Assembly (NCBI GenBank): GCA_964510315.1
Contig: CAZEAP010000007.1
Location: 1 to 64,000 of the forward strand
Reading direction: 5' to 3'
DNA from: CAZEAP01 sp964510315
GTDB taxonomy: Bacteria; Planctomycetota; Brocadiia; SM23-32
Length of the DNA stretch: 64,000 nt
The first letter of the stretch is position 1. Each line of letters opens with the position of its first letter. The notes under the pieces were generated by a model, which worked only from the letters and a program-made list of their open reading frames with translations, ran no database searches and was not told the origin of the DNA. This document shows positions 43,057-51,481 of the stretch, piece by piece. Made by a program: the position numbers and the translations under genes.

Positions 43057-44451
43057 TCAGAAGAGCCAGCCGCCGTATTTTTCCTCGAGCCTCAGCAGCT
43101 CGGCGAGGTACATGGTGTGGTGGTAATTGACCTTCCAGACGTGGCCCTTGTCGGTGTTGGCAAGCTGTAGCTGCAGGTTGCCGGGCTCCCGGCCGAGCAC
43201 CTCCCTTGCAATGTACAGCCCCCCGTAGCGCTGATCGGTCAAAGCTCCGCGAATGAACCCGTCCACTTTCCGGAAGACCTCCCCGTAGTCCATCCCGTGG
43301 ACGGCGGAGAAGTGGGCGGCCGCGCGGGCCATCTCGGTGTTATGCCACCACTCGGCGACGTCGCCGTCCACGACGTCGCCGTGGTAATCGCTGTTGCTGT
43401 CCAGCACGGCCCCGTGGCTCTCGTCATAGAAGGTGTCCACGGCGAAGGTCATGATCTTCCGTGCGACCTCCAGCCAGGACTCATCACCGAGTCCGCGCTC
43501 GACGGCCCGGCCCAGCAGGAAGGCGGTCTCGACGCAGTGTCCCCCGCGCACTTCCACCTGGTCGGGATGGGGCTTCCAGTTGTCCGCGAAGACTTCCGCC
43601 ACGAAGCCCCGGTCTTCATGCCCCGGCAGGTCCTGGTACATGACCTCCGTGACGAAATCGCCCTGGCGTTTGATCCATTCCTCGATCCTCCGCCGGGTTG
43701 CCCCCGACGTGTGATCGTGGAGGACCATGAGGGCTTCCAGGAGGTGAACGGGCGGGTCGAAGTGCTTCACCCCTCGGGGGCCGTCCCAGGTTCGGCTGAA
43801 CGGCGGCAGGAAACCGCCCGGGTGCTTCGGGTCGGCAAAGCGCTCGTAGAGCAGCTCGATTTGCTCCATGGCGGCATTCAGGTATTTCTCCTCTTTGCTG
43901 ACACGCCATGCGTTGGCCAGCCCGAAGACCAGGAACGTGTTGCCGTAGGTGTCCTTCAGGGTGGAGTCCTCGTTGCCGTCGGGGGGCACGTCGCCGTCGT
44001 AGTCCAGTCGCCAGAAATAGCCTCCGTAGCGGGGGTCGCGCCCGTATTCCAGCAGGTAGTCGGCGCCCATGAGGACGGCGCGTTTGAAGCGGTCTTTGTC
44101 GTCCTCCGGGGCCGCGAAACAGGCCGCCGCGTTCATGTAGATGGCGCGGCTCTGGGCGATGACGGTGCTGTTGCGGAAGTACGGGATGTCGGACTCGTAG
44201 AATTGGAACTGCCGGTCCAGGTGCACCTTGAACAGGCCGTCCCAGTCCTCCCGGTAAACCCCCATTCCGCTTTTCCCGTCGAGGCCGCCGTTCCACAGAT
44301 CGACCGTCTCAACCAGCCGGCGCCGGCACTCCTCCGCGTCGACGTGCCGGGCTACGCCGGAACCCGCTCCCAGCGCGCTGCATCCGGTCAGGAAGGCGGC
44401 GAGGACGCCCATCAGAGCACAGGCCAGGGCCACGTCGGCGCGCTTCATCAT
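43057..44451 (-). CDS. AGE-family (alpha/alpha barrel) lipoprotein
   Basis: This 464-residue lipoprotein has signal and lipobox AFLTGC, so the mature protein is tethered by Cys24. The body fits the N-acylglucosamine 2-epimerase and mannose/cellobiose-isomerase superfamily. Visible pieces are YLLEYGRDPRYGGYFWRLDYDG, TYGNTFLVFGLANAWRV, GHCVETAFLLGRAVE, EWWHNTEMARAAAHF and WKVNYHHTMYLAELLRLEEKY with the conserved His pairs. The likely role is isomerising or binding a sugar at the cell surface; the sugar is unknown. GGAGGTG precedes the ATG. Confidence 0.8.
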   Translation of the reverse strand: MMKRADVALACALMGVLAAFLTGCSALGAGSGVARHVDAEECRRRLVETVDLWNGGLDGKSGMGVYREDWDGLFKVHLDRQFQFYESDIPYFRNSTVIAQSRAIYMNAAACFAAPEDDKDRFKRAVLMGADYLLEYGRDPRYGGYFWRLDYDGDVPPDGNEDSTLKDTYGNTFLVFGLANAWRVSKEEKYLNAAMEQIELLYERFADPKHPGGFLPPFSRTWDGPRGVKHFDPPVHLLEALMVLHDHTSGATRRRIEEWIKRQGDFVTEVMYQDLPGHEDRGFVAEVFADNWKPHPDQVEVRGGHCVETAFLLGRAVERGLGDESWLEVARKIMTFAVDTFYDESHGAVLDSNSDYHGDVVDGDVAEWWHNTEMARAAAHFSAVHGMDYGEVFRKVDGFIRGALTDQRYGGLYIAREVLGREPGNLQLQLANTDKGHVWKVNYHHTMYLAELLRLEEKYGGWLF

Positions 44452-44540
44452 TCAGCACCTCCGCCGGGAGTAGCAGGAGCGAAGCCGGGTCACAAAACTG
44501 CACGGGCCGGCGGACCTCGCCGGTCCCGGCCGGACATCCC

Positions 44541-44568
44541 ATGTTAGCGCCCGAAGCCGACCTGTCAA
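44541..44568 (-). promoter_or_regulatory. Candidate promoter for the AGE-family gene
   Basis: On the minus strand, a perfect TTGACA (44568-44563) is followed after 16 nt by TAACAT (44546-44541), about 90 nt upstream of the start at 44451. Confidence 0.45.
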
Positions 44569-44606
44569 CCGCCGTCCCCTGCTCCAGGGCGGGCGGGCCG
44601 GGCGCT

Positions 44607-45374
44607 CTACTGACCGGGCAGCTTGAGGCCTTCGAGCAGGTCTCCGGCCTGATCCTCCAGCCCTCGGCGGGCCTCCTCCAGGACCCTGGAGCCTTCCTGG
44701 AGCGCTTCTTCGAAGTCATCCCGCAACGCCCGGAGGCTCTCGTCGGGCAGTTGCCCGCCGGCGCGCCCGAGGATTTCCTCCTGGAGCCGCTGCAGTATGA
44801 GGGCCGCCAGTTCGGCGGGGCTGAGAGGCTCCCCTCCGGCGGAGAGATTTTCCATCTCGATGTCGGGCAGGTTCAGGCGCGCGGTCTGCCCCGCCGGGAG
44901 GCCGGCCAGCTCGACCGCCGGTTCCGTTATGCGCAGCAGGCCGATGCGGAACTTCTTGCTCTTGCGCTCGGGCATTCTTATGCCCTCCAGGATGGTGCCG
45001 AGGTTGGTGCGGCCGCCGGATAGCTCGACGGTGATCTCCGGTTTCTCCACCTCCACGCGGTGAAGGATGACCTCCTCCCGCAGCAGGGAACCCAGCTCGC
45101 ATTCGACCAGCACCGTGCCCGCGTAGGCCGCACGAGGAGCCGCGAACTCAGGGGGATTGCCCATCTTGAACCCGTGCATCGCGAAGGAGCCCCCGAGCAA
45201 TGAAATGTCCACGTCCTCCACCTGGAGGGGCACGCGGGTCACCAGCGGCCCCACCTTCTCGATCCCGACGTGCACCACGCGATCCAACGCTCCCAGCACT
45301 ACCACCACGGCAATGACGGCGAGGACCAGGAGCCCTCCCGCGATCCAGATCAGCTTCCTGAACACGAATCTCAT
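44607..45374 (-). CDS. AsmA-like membrane-anchored protein
   Basis: This 255-residue protein has one N-terminal membrane anchor (WIAGGLLVLAVIAVVVVLGAL) and a periplasmic part resembling the AsmA N-terminus: VEDVDISLLGGSFAMHGFKMGNP, VLVECELGSLLREEVILHRVEVEKPEITVE and GGRTNLGTIL. AsmA-like proteins are thought to move lipids between membranes, but they are usually much larger, so this may be a short variant. The C-terminal third is an acidic, coiled-coil-like helix (LQEEILGRAGG to RRGLEDQAGDLLEG). Start at 45374 has AGAAAGGGGG upstream. Confidence 0.7.
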   Translation of the reverse strand: MRFVFRKLIWIAGGLLVLAVIAVVVVLGALDRVVHVGIEKVGPLVTRVPLQVEDVDISLLGGSFAMHGFKMGNPPEFAAPRAAYAGTVLVECELGSLLREEVILHRVEVEKPEITVELSGGRTNLGTILEGIRMPERKSKKFRIGLLRITEPAVELAGLPAGQTARLNLPDIEMENLSAGGEPLSPAELAALILQRLQEEILGRAGGQLPDESLRALRDDFEEALQEGSRVLEEARRGLEDQAGDLLEGLKLPGQ

Positions 45375-46411
45375 CTGCGCCCCCTTTCTGTGTCCGCTGC
45401 GTGCTATCAACCCGGATTATTCAAGCGTTGCCAGTGCCGCAGATGCGCGGAAGGCGAGCGCCGCTGTGTTCTTACACTGCAAGCGAAGCCTGACAAAGCA
45501 GATACGGTGCCGGCGCCGCTCCCGAAGGGCGAGGATGGTGTTGTTCACCGAAAAAACACACTGTTTTCCGCATGCTCCGTCTAAATATGCTCTAACATAT
45601 ATCAGGTTAACCCGTTACAACAATGTGCGTCGTTTCCTCGTGAATAATGTGGGATCAAGCCCCCTCAGCCTGCCCCAGCTCGCGGGCGCTGTCAAGCGAG
45701 GGCCCCCGGCGTGAGACACAGACCGCCCCCGGGGGTCGCATCATCCCCGGTTTCGGCCGCTGCTCTCCGGGTAGACGCGCCACGTCCATAACCGGCTGGG
45801 CGCCGAATCGCCCGGCGGAGAGGCTCTCTCATGCCTATATAAAGCACGCAGAGCGGTTCGATAGCCCAACGACGGAATGTCCGGACACGCGCCGGTCCCA
45901 AAACGTCTACAATAGCTCCAGCCGCGAGGCGCGCGGAGAGAAGGGAAGGGCACGAAGAAAGCGAACGGCCAGGTTCGCCACGGAGCCGCCTCCGCGCCGA
46001 AGCGCGGCGCTCGGGGGAGAAGGACAGCCGGCGAAACCATCAAAAGGACCCCGGGGAAGACAGCCCTGCACACCGGCAGTCCAGCGACGGGATTCAACAC
46101 GGAGGCCACCAGGCTTGCCCGTCTCGGGCGGAGACATGCGGGAAAGAAGGTGTCAACCACAAAACAACAATTCGGGAACGCACAAACTAAACCCTGCCCC
46201 CCCGATTACAAAACGAACCCATTTTCACGGAGGTCACTCGGAAAAAAGAACTTACGACGCAAAATCCAAAGTGAGGAGTCGGACGGAAAATGAACCCGCA
46301 GGGCGAGAAGGACAGAGCAAGCACTTACCGTCGATTGTTAGCCGGGGGGACGTGGAAACGCAATGTCCCGCTATCCCGGGTGCGCAGGCCGGCGGGGACT
46401 CTTCGCGGGGC
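45375..46411. other. Non-coding stretch of about 1 kb with an AT-rich core
   Basis: No credible gene is found on either strand. The part at about 45540-45660 is far more AT-rich than the rest of the window (CTCTAACATATATCAGG, GAATAATGTGGG) and may hold the promoter of the AsmA-like gene: TTAACC and TATTTA lie 17 nt apart on the minus strand near 45585-45615. The part from 45900 to 46350 is purine-rich on the plus strand, with runs such as AACCACAAAACAACAATTC. One long plus-strand open frame crosses the area but ignores every real gene and is a high-GC shadow. No tRNA or known RNA fold was identified. Confidence 0.4.
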
Positions 46412-46693
46412 TCAGTCCTGTTCCGGGCCGGACTCGCCGCGGCGCTCTTTGGCCTGCTGGATGAGTTCGAGGATGCTGGTCCGTTTGTCCTTCGGCTCGC
46501 GTTGCCGGAGGCGCTCCAGCTCCTCCTCGCCGTAGTTCTCCCGCACCCAGGAGACTACGTCGAAGGTCTCCCACCAGCAGTCGAGTATGCGGGGGCAGAG
46601 GGCCTGACCCTCCTGGGTTCGGCAGTAGCGGAAGGTCACCCGGTGCCCCAGGCGTGGGCACCGTCGGCTGCGCTCATCGTGTTCTTCCCGCAC
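46412..46693 (-). CDS. Conserved small Cys-rich protein, unknown function
   Basis: This 93-residue protein starts with a Cys pattern RCPRLGHRVTFRYCRTQEGQ then LCPRILDCWWETFDV. The WWE...FDV ending of that block recalls small hypothetical proteins of anaerobic delta-proteobacteria and others; I cannot confirm by search. The four or so Cys could bind zinc or an iron-sulfur cluster. A helical C-terminal half follows (YGEEELERLRQRE, SILELIQQAKERR). It lies 21 bp after the TrpB2 gene on the same strand, so it may be co-transcribed. Confidence 0.6.
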   Translation of the reverse strand: MREEHDERSRRCPRLGHRVTFRYCRTQEGQALCPRILDCWWETFDVVSWVRENYGEEELERLRQREPKDKRTSILELIQQAKERRGESGPEQD

Positions 46694-46714
46694 CTTCTGT
46701 CCTTCCGGCCGTGC

Positions 46715-48082
46715 TCACTCGGGTTTGGGAAGGCCCTCGACGCCGGCCAGGGACTCTTCCAGTTGCTTTTCGGGCAGGGCATAATCTTCCAGTTGGTCGC
46801 GGAAGAAGGCGTCGTAGCCGCCCAGGTCCAGCAGGCCGTGTCCCGACCAGTTGAACAGGATGACTTTTTCCCTGCCCTCGGCCTTGGCCTTTTCGGCCTC
46901 CTGGACGGCGGCCGCGATGGCGTGGGAGGTCTCGGGCGCGGGGATGAACCCCTCGGTCCGGGCGAACTGTACGGCGCGCCGGTAGCACTCCACCTGGTGG
47001 AGGGCCCGGGCCTCGATGAGGCCCTCGCGGATCAGTTTACTGACCAGCGGCGCCATGCCGTGGTAGCGGAGACCGCCGGCGTGGATGGGCGGCGGCACGA
47101 AGTCGTGGCCCAGGGAGTACATCGGCAGCAGCGGCGTGGTCATCCCGGTGTCGCCGAAATCGTAGACGAAGGGCCCCCGGGTCATGGTCGGGCAGGCGGT
47201 GGGCTCGGTGGCGATTACGTCGATCTCTTTGCCGTTGATTTTGTCCATCAGGAAGGGAAAGGCGGTGCCGGCGAAGTTGGAGCCGCCGCCCGCGCAACCG
47301 ATCACCGCGTCGGGATATTCGCCGATGGATTCGAGTTGTTTTTTGGCTTCGAGGCCGATGACGGTCTGGTGGAGGAGGACGTGATTCAGCACGCTGCCCA
47401 GGGAGTAGCGGGTGTTCTCGGAGGTGACGGCGTCCTCGATGGCCTCACTGATGGCGATGCCAAGGCTGCCCGGTGTGTCGGGCATCTTCTCCAGGATGTT
47501 GCGGCCGACCCGGGTCTGGGAACTGGGGCTGGGGATGCAGTCAGCGCCCCATACCTCCATCATCAGCTTTCGGTAGGGCTTCTGATCGAAGCTGATGCGC
47601 ACCATGTAAACTTTGCATTCCAGGCCGAAGAGCTGACATCCCATCGCCAACGCGCTGCCCCACTGGCCGGCGCCGGTTTCGGTGGTCAGCCTTTTGATGC
47701 CGAACTCTTTGTTGTAATAGGCCTGGGCGACGGAGGTGTTGGGTTTGTGGCTGCCCGGCGGCGATACGCCCTCGTTCTTGTAGTAAATGTGGGCGGGGGT
47801 ATCGAGAGCTTTCTCCAGTGCCCTGGCGCGGTGCAGCGGTGTCGGCCGCCAGAGGGCGTACTTCTCCAGTATCGGCTCGGGGATGTCGATCCACCGCTCC
47901 TGGCTGACCTCCTGCTCGATGAGGTTCATGGGGAAGACGGGCGCCAGGTCGTCCGGACCGGCGGGTTCCCCCGTGGCCGGGTTCAGCGGCGGCTGCAGCG
48001 GGGTGGGCAGGTCTGCCTGGATGTTGTACCACTGCTTTGGTATGTCCTTCTCCGTCAGCACAACGCGCGTCTGGGCCGCCAT
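46715..48082 (-). CDS. trpB: TrpB2-type tryptophan synthase beta chain
   Basis: This 455-residue PLP enzyme of fold type II has its PLP Lys in GSHKPNTS. Characteristic TrpB2 features are the long N-terminal extension (KDIPKQWYNIQADLPTPLQPPLNP), RPTPLHRARALEKAL, TTETGAGQWGSALA and GCAGGGSNFAGTAFPF for the phosphate-binding loop. TrpB2 lacks the usual TrpA contact region, and this gene has no trpA nearby; it may use indole or phosphoserine. A good ribosome site (AGGAG) precedes the ATG. TrpB2 often occurs as a second copy in archaea and anaerobic bacteria. Confidence 0.94.
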   Translation of the reverse strand: MAAQTRVVLTEKDIPKQWYNIQADLPTPLQPPLNPATGEPAGPDDLAPVFPMNLIEQEVSQERWIDIPEPILEKYALWRPTPLHRARALEKALDTPAHIYYKNEGVSPPGSHKPNTSVAQAYYNKEFGIKRLTTETGAGQWGSALAMGCQLFGLECKVYMVRISFDQKPYRKLMMEVWGADCIPSPSSQTRVGRNILEKMPDTPGSLGIAISEAIEDAVTSENTRYSLGSVLNHVLLHQTVIGLEAKKQLESIGEYPDAVIGCAGGGSNFAGTAFPFLMDKINGKEIDVIATEPTACPTMTRGPFVYDFGDTGMTTPLLPMYSLGHDFVPPPIHAGGLRYHGMAPLVSKLIREGLIEARALHQVECYRRAVQFARTEGFIPAPETSHAIAAAVQEAEKAKAEGREKVILFNWSGHGLLDLGGYDAFFRDQLEDYALPEKQLEESLAGVEGLPKPE

Positions 48083-48134
48083 AAGCTAAGCTCCTCTCTC
48101 CTGCAGAACCAAGCGTACTGTCCACAAGGCGAGC

Positions 48135-48162
48135 ATATTAACAGGCTAAGGGCAATTGTCAA
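48135..48162 (-). promoter_or_regulatory. Candidate promoter for trpB2
   Basis: On the minus strand, a perfect TTGACA (48162-48157) is followed after 16 nt by TAATAT (48140-48135), about 55 nt upstream of the start. Confidence 0.5.
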
Positions 48163-48211
48163 GCTACATTATGAGGATGTTTTCCCCGGAGAATGGACAG
48201 GTCGTCCGGGC

Positions 48212-48952
48212 TCAGATGTCCAGGACGCGAGAATGGAACTTCAACGCCTCCTGCACCCGCCGATCCCAGTATGCCCAGTCGTGGCCGCCCGGGAACTCCT
48301 CGTATTCATGAGGGATGCCGAGGTCTTCCAGGTGGCGGTGGAACGCCCGATTCTCCTCCAGCAGTCCGTCCTCGGTGCCGCAGTCGACCCGGAGGGCCGG
48401 CAGCGCGTCCGGGTCAGCGCGTTCGGCCAACCGGAAGGGGTCCTCCCGGGGAGGTGGCTCGGGTCCGAAGATGAGCCGGAACTCGGCCGCGCGTTCACCG
48501 TCGCTCAGCCGCTTCTCCACGGCGAGGGCGCTGGAGTGGGCGGCTGCGCTGCAGAAGCGTTCCGGGTACTTCAGGGCCAGCTTCATCGCACCGTAACCTC
48601 CCATGGAAAGGCCCTCGACGGCGCGGCCGCGACGCTCGGGGATGGCCGGAAAGAAGTGCTCGACGAACCCGACGACGTCCTCCATGATGTGGCTTTCCCA
48701 GGCCGGCCCCTGCTGCGCGTCGGTGTAGAATCCACGCCCCCCGTCGGGCATCACTACGATGAGGGGCATCCCCGCCACGTGGCGCTCAAGGGAAGTCCGC
48801 CGTGCCCAGATGGAATCATCGTCGGAGAGCCCGTGCAGCAGGTAGAGCACCGGATAAGGCCCTTCGGCCTCTGCACCGTAGGGCAGGATCACGGTCATGT
48901 TGGTCTGCTTCTCCAACGACGGAGCGCGGAACATCACCCGCATAAGCGCCAT
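48212..48952 (-). CDS. Esterase, alpha/beta hydrolase (esterase D / S-formylglutathione hydrolase-like)
   Basis: This 246-residue protein has the esterase-family pattern: VLYLLHGLSDDDSIWARRT (oxyanion region), EGLSMGGYGAMKLAL with the nucleophile Ser, VDCGTEDGLLEENRAFHRHL with the acid Asp, and PGGHDWAYWDRRVQEAL with the catalytic His. No signal peptide is seen. Relatives include acetyl-xylan esterase-like and antigen 85-like enzymes, so the substrate is open. The frame is open upstream, but conserved sequence begins at the ATG at 48952. It lies between the TrpB2 and beta-CASP genes. Confidence 0.88.
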   Translation of the reverse strand: MALMRVMFRAPSLEKQTNMTVILPYGAEAEGPYPVLYLLHGLSDDDSIWARRTSLERHVAGMPLIVVMPDGGRGFYTDAQQGPAWESHIMEDVVGFVEHFFPAIPERRGRAVEGLSMGGYGAMKLALKYPERFCSAAAHSSALAVEKRLSDGERAAEFRLIFGPEPPPREDPFRLAERADPDALPALRVDCGTEDGLLEENRAFHRHLEDLGIPHEYEEFPGGHDWAYWDRRVQEALKFHSRVLDI

Positions 48953-49099
48953 GTCGTGTTTCCTCCGCGGAGTACGTGGAGTCTGACAGCCTACCGTCTC
49001 GGAGAGGCGCCCGCCAGCGCCGCGGGAGCCGAGATTCGGCGGGGGTCGCCGAAGAAATTGGGTTGCTTCCGTCGGCCGGCGGGAGCCGAGCACAGGCGG

Positions 49100-50491
49100 T
49101 CAGATGTCGTATACGGCGGCTTCTTCGGGGTTTACCACATTGTGGGCCCCCAGTCTGCGGAGGTCTCCGGCCAGGTTCCCCGCGGCCTCCGTTTCGCCGT
49201 GCACCACGAAGGCGTGGGCGACCCCGGGTCCCATGGCGGTGAAGTAATCCAGCAGTTCGTCGTGGTCGGCGTGGGCGCTGAGGGCGTTGATGGTTTCCAC
49301 GCGGGCCCGGAGGTCGTAATACTCGCCGAATATCTTAACTTCCTCCCGGCCCTCCACAATCCGGCGGCCCAGGGTGTGAGGGGCCTGGTAACCGACGATG
49401 AGCACGACGTTCCGGCGCTCCCCCACGGTGTGCTTCAGGTGGTGGAGTATCCGGCCACCCTCGCACATTCCGGAGGCGGAGACGATCACGACCGGCCCGT
49501 CCACGTGGTTGAGGGCCTTGGATTGTTCCACGCTGCTGGTGTAGACCAGACCGGGGAACATGAACGGATCGTTGCCCTGCCGGAGGAGCCGCTCGGTCTC
49601 CCTGTCGTAGCACTCCGGGTGCCGGCGATGCACGGTGGTGGCCTTGCTGGAAAGCGGGCTGTCCACGTAGACAGGCACCCGCTCGATTTCGCCCTCGGCG
49701 TAGAGTTCGTTGAGGAAATAAACGATCTGCTGGGTGCGTCCAACGCTGAAGGCGGGAATCACCAGCCGGGCCTCCTCGGTCCTGACGTGGCGGCACAGCT
49801 CGGCCAGCAACTGCTTGACGTCCTCGTGAGCCGGGTGGAGGCGGTCGCCGTAAGTGCTCTCGGTGATCAGGACATCCACGTCCTCCACCACCTGCGGGTC
49901 TTTGAGGATGGGCATCTGCTTGCGTCCGAGGTCGCCGGTGAAGAGCAGCCGACGGGGCCCGTCGCCCTCCTCTACGTCCAGTTGCACCACCGCCGAGCCC
50001 AGGATATGCCCGGCGTCCCGGAAGGTGAGTTTCACACCGGGAACGATCTGGCGGGTCTGCTCATAGGGCAGCGGACCGAACAGGTTCAACGTGGGAGGCA
50101 CGTCCTCCGGTTCGTAAAGGGGCTCGAAGGGCGTCTTCCCCTGTCGGCGGCGCTTCCTGTTGACGTACTTGACGTCCTGCACCTGGAGGTAAGCCGAGTC
50201 GGCCAGCATGATCTCGCACAGGTCGCGGGTGGCCGGAGTGGCGATGATGGGCCCGCCGAAGCCGTCCTTCACCAGGGAAGGCAGATTGCCGCTGTGGTCG
50301 ATGTGGGCGTGGGAGAGGACGCACGCGTCGACCGAGCCGGCATCGAAGGGGATGTTCCGGTTCTTCTCGAAGGCTTCCTTCCGATGGCCCTGGAACAGGC
50401 CGCACTCCAGCAGTATGGTCCGGCCGTTCACCCGCACCAGGTGCATCGAGCCGGTGGTGTTGTCCACGGCGCCGAAAAACTGCAGTCTCAT
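49100..50491 (-). CDS. Beta-CASP metallo-beta-lactamase ribonuclease-like protein (CPSF/RNase J superfamily)
   Basis: This 463-residue protein has a full nuclease site: LSHAHIDHSGNLPSLV, AGHILGSAVVQLDVEE, FTGDLGRKQMPILKDPQ and ITESTYGDRLHPAHED, then the beta-CASP domain with PAFSVGRTQQIVYFL and ASGMCEGGRILHHLKH, and the RMMBL end with SAHADHDELLDYF and FVVHGETEAAGNLA. This layout fits the bacterial YsfA/RNA-specificity group (exonuclease of the metallo-beta-lactamase fold). RNA is the likely substrate. Start at 50491 has GGGAG five bases upstream. The rsmE gene lies just upstream on the same strand. Confidence 0.92.
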   Translation of the reverse strand: MRLQFFGAVDNTTGSMHLVRVNGRTILLECGLFQGHRKEAFEKNRNIPFDAGSVDACVLSHAHIDHSGNLPSLVKDGFGGPIIATPATRDLCEIMLADSAYLQVQDVKYVNRKRRRQGKTPFEPLYEPEDVPPTLNLFGPLPYEQTRQIVPGVKLTFRDAGHILGSAVVQLDVEEGDGPRRLLFTGDLGRKQMPILKDPQVVEDVDVLITESTYGDRLHPAHEDVKQLLAELCRHVRTEEARLVIPAFSVGRTQQIVYFLNELYAEGEIERVPVYVDSPLSSKATTVHRRHPECYDRETERLLRQGNDPFMFPGLVYTSSVEQSKALNHVDGPVVIVSASGMCEGGRILHHLKHTVGERRNVVLIVGYQAPHTLGRRIVEGREEVKIFGEYYDLRARVETINALSAHADHDELLDYFTAMGPGVAHAFVVHGETEAAGNLAGDLRRLGAHNVVNPEEAAVYDI

Positions 50492-50554
50492 CTTCACTCC
50501 CGTCGGTGGGACCATATCGCAAGCCGCCCACCTTACGGGGCCGGGCCGGGAACG

Positions 50555-51334
50555 TCAAGCCGGGGGGCCTTCGCCGGCGATCTCTCCGCGCGCTTCCAAC
50601 CAGAGACAAACTCCCCCCAGAAGGCAGATCGCCGCCGTCTCCACCCTCAGCACACCGGGACCCAACGAGACGGCCCCGAAGCCTGCCCGGCGGGCCTGCT
50701 CCCGCTCCCGACCGGTGAAGCCCCCGGCCGGACCCACCGCCAGGGCCACCGCCGCGGGAACCTCCTTCACCCCGCTCAACGTGCGCCAAAGCCCGGTGGG
50801 AGCACCCGTGGCAGCTATCAGGCGGAACTCGGCGGAACAGTCCTCGACGAACCGGGCGAAGGGCTCCGGCTCGCGGACCCGGGGGACGAGCGTGCGGCCG
50901 GACTGCCGTGCGGCCGCCTCCGCCTTCCTCACCCACCGGTCCCTCCGCTTACCGGCCTGCCGGCGCTGGAAGCCCTGCAGGCGCTCGCAGAGAAGCGGCT
51001 GCAACACCGTCGCACCGAGTTCGGCCGCTTTCTCCACCAGCATGTCCGCACGCGCCTTCGCAGGAGGCGCGAACCCCAGGATCAGAGCCACCTGCCGGAG
51101 GGGGGAATCCTCGGAGCGCCGCAGGACCCGCAGGCGGGTGGCCTCCGGGTCCGCCTTTTCCACCCGGGCGATGAACTCCTCGCCCTCCCCGGTGAACACG
51201 CGCACCCTTTCCCCCGTTTCTATCCGAAGCACCACCGCCAGGTGACGGCTCTGCTTCTCTGCGAGCGTGACCAGGTCGCCGGACGCGCACCTGCGGCGGA
51301 GGAGGAATCGACGGAGTTTGTCGGCGTCCTGCAT
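50555..51334 (-). CDS. rsmE: 16S rRNA m3U1498 methyltransferase RsmE
   Basis: This 259-residue SPOUT-fold methyltransferase modifies U1498 in the 30S decoding region. The family fingerprint is present: LVEKAAELGATVLQPLLCER, RWVRKAEAAARQSGRTLVPRV, AVGPAGGFTGREREQA and SLGPGVLRVETAAICLLG for the SAM-binding knot. The N-terminal PUA-like domain has AEKQSRHLAVVLRIETGERVRVFTGEGEEF. Upstream on the opposite strand begins the large secreted protein, so this is a divergent gene pair. Confidence 0.95.
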   Translation of the reverse strand: MQDADKLRRFLLRRRCASGDLVTLAEKQSRHLAVVLRIETGERVRVFTGEGEEFIARVEKADPEATRLRVLRRSEDSPLRQVALILGFAPPAKARADMLVEKAAELGATVLQPLLCERLQGFQRRQAGKRRDRWVRKAEAAARQSGRTLVPRVREPEPFARFVEDCSAEFRLIAATGAPTGLWRTLSGVKEVPAAVALAVGPAGGFTGREREQARRAGFGAVSLGPGVLRVETAAICLLGGVCLWLEARGEIAGEGPPA

Positions 51335-51346
51335 GGCTGGGGGCCC

Positions 51347-51375
51347 ATTGTCGGGCCGGCCCGATCTGATGTCAA
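51347..51375 (-). promoter_or_regulatory. Candidate promoter for rsmE (near-leaderless)
   Basis: On the minus strand, a perfect TTGACA (51375-51370) and GACAAT (51352-51347, four of six) are 17 nt apart. The predicted start of transcription lies only a few bases before the ATG at 51334. Confidence 0.4.
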
Positions 51376-51395
51376 CCTGCCGGCCGCCGGCGAGC

Positions 51396-51425
51396 TTGCC
51401 TCTCAGGTCCCGCTGCGGCTATCAT
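51396..51425 (+). promoter_or_regulatory. Candidate promoter for the large secreted protein
   Basis: TTGCCT (51396-51401) and TATCAT (51420-51425, five of six) are 18 nt apart, about 55 nt upstream of the start at 51482. It is divergent from the rsmE promoter, and the two -35 boxes are about 20 bp apart. Confidence 0.4.
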
Positions 51426-51481
51426 ATCCGGCCGCCCGAGGGACAGGCCGCGCACCCGTCGCCAAAGCAAAGGTGTTACCC

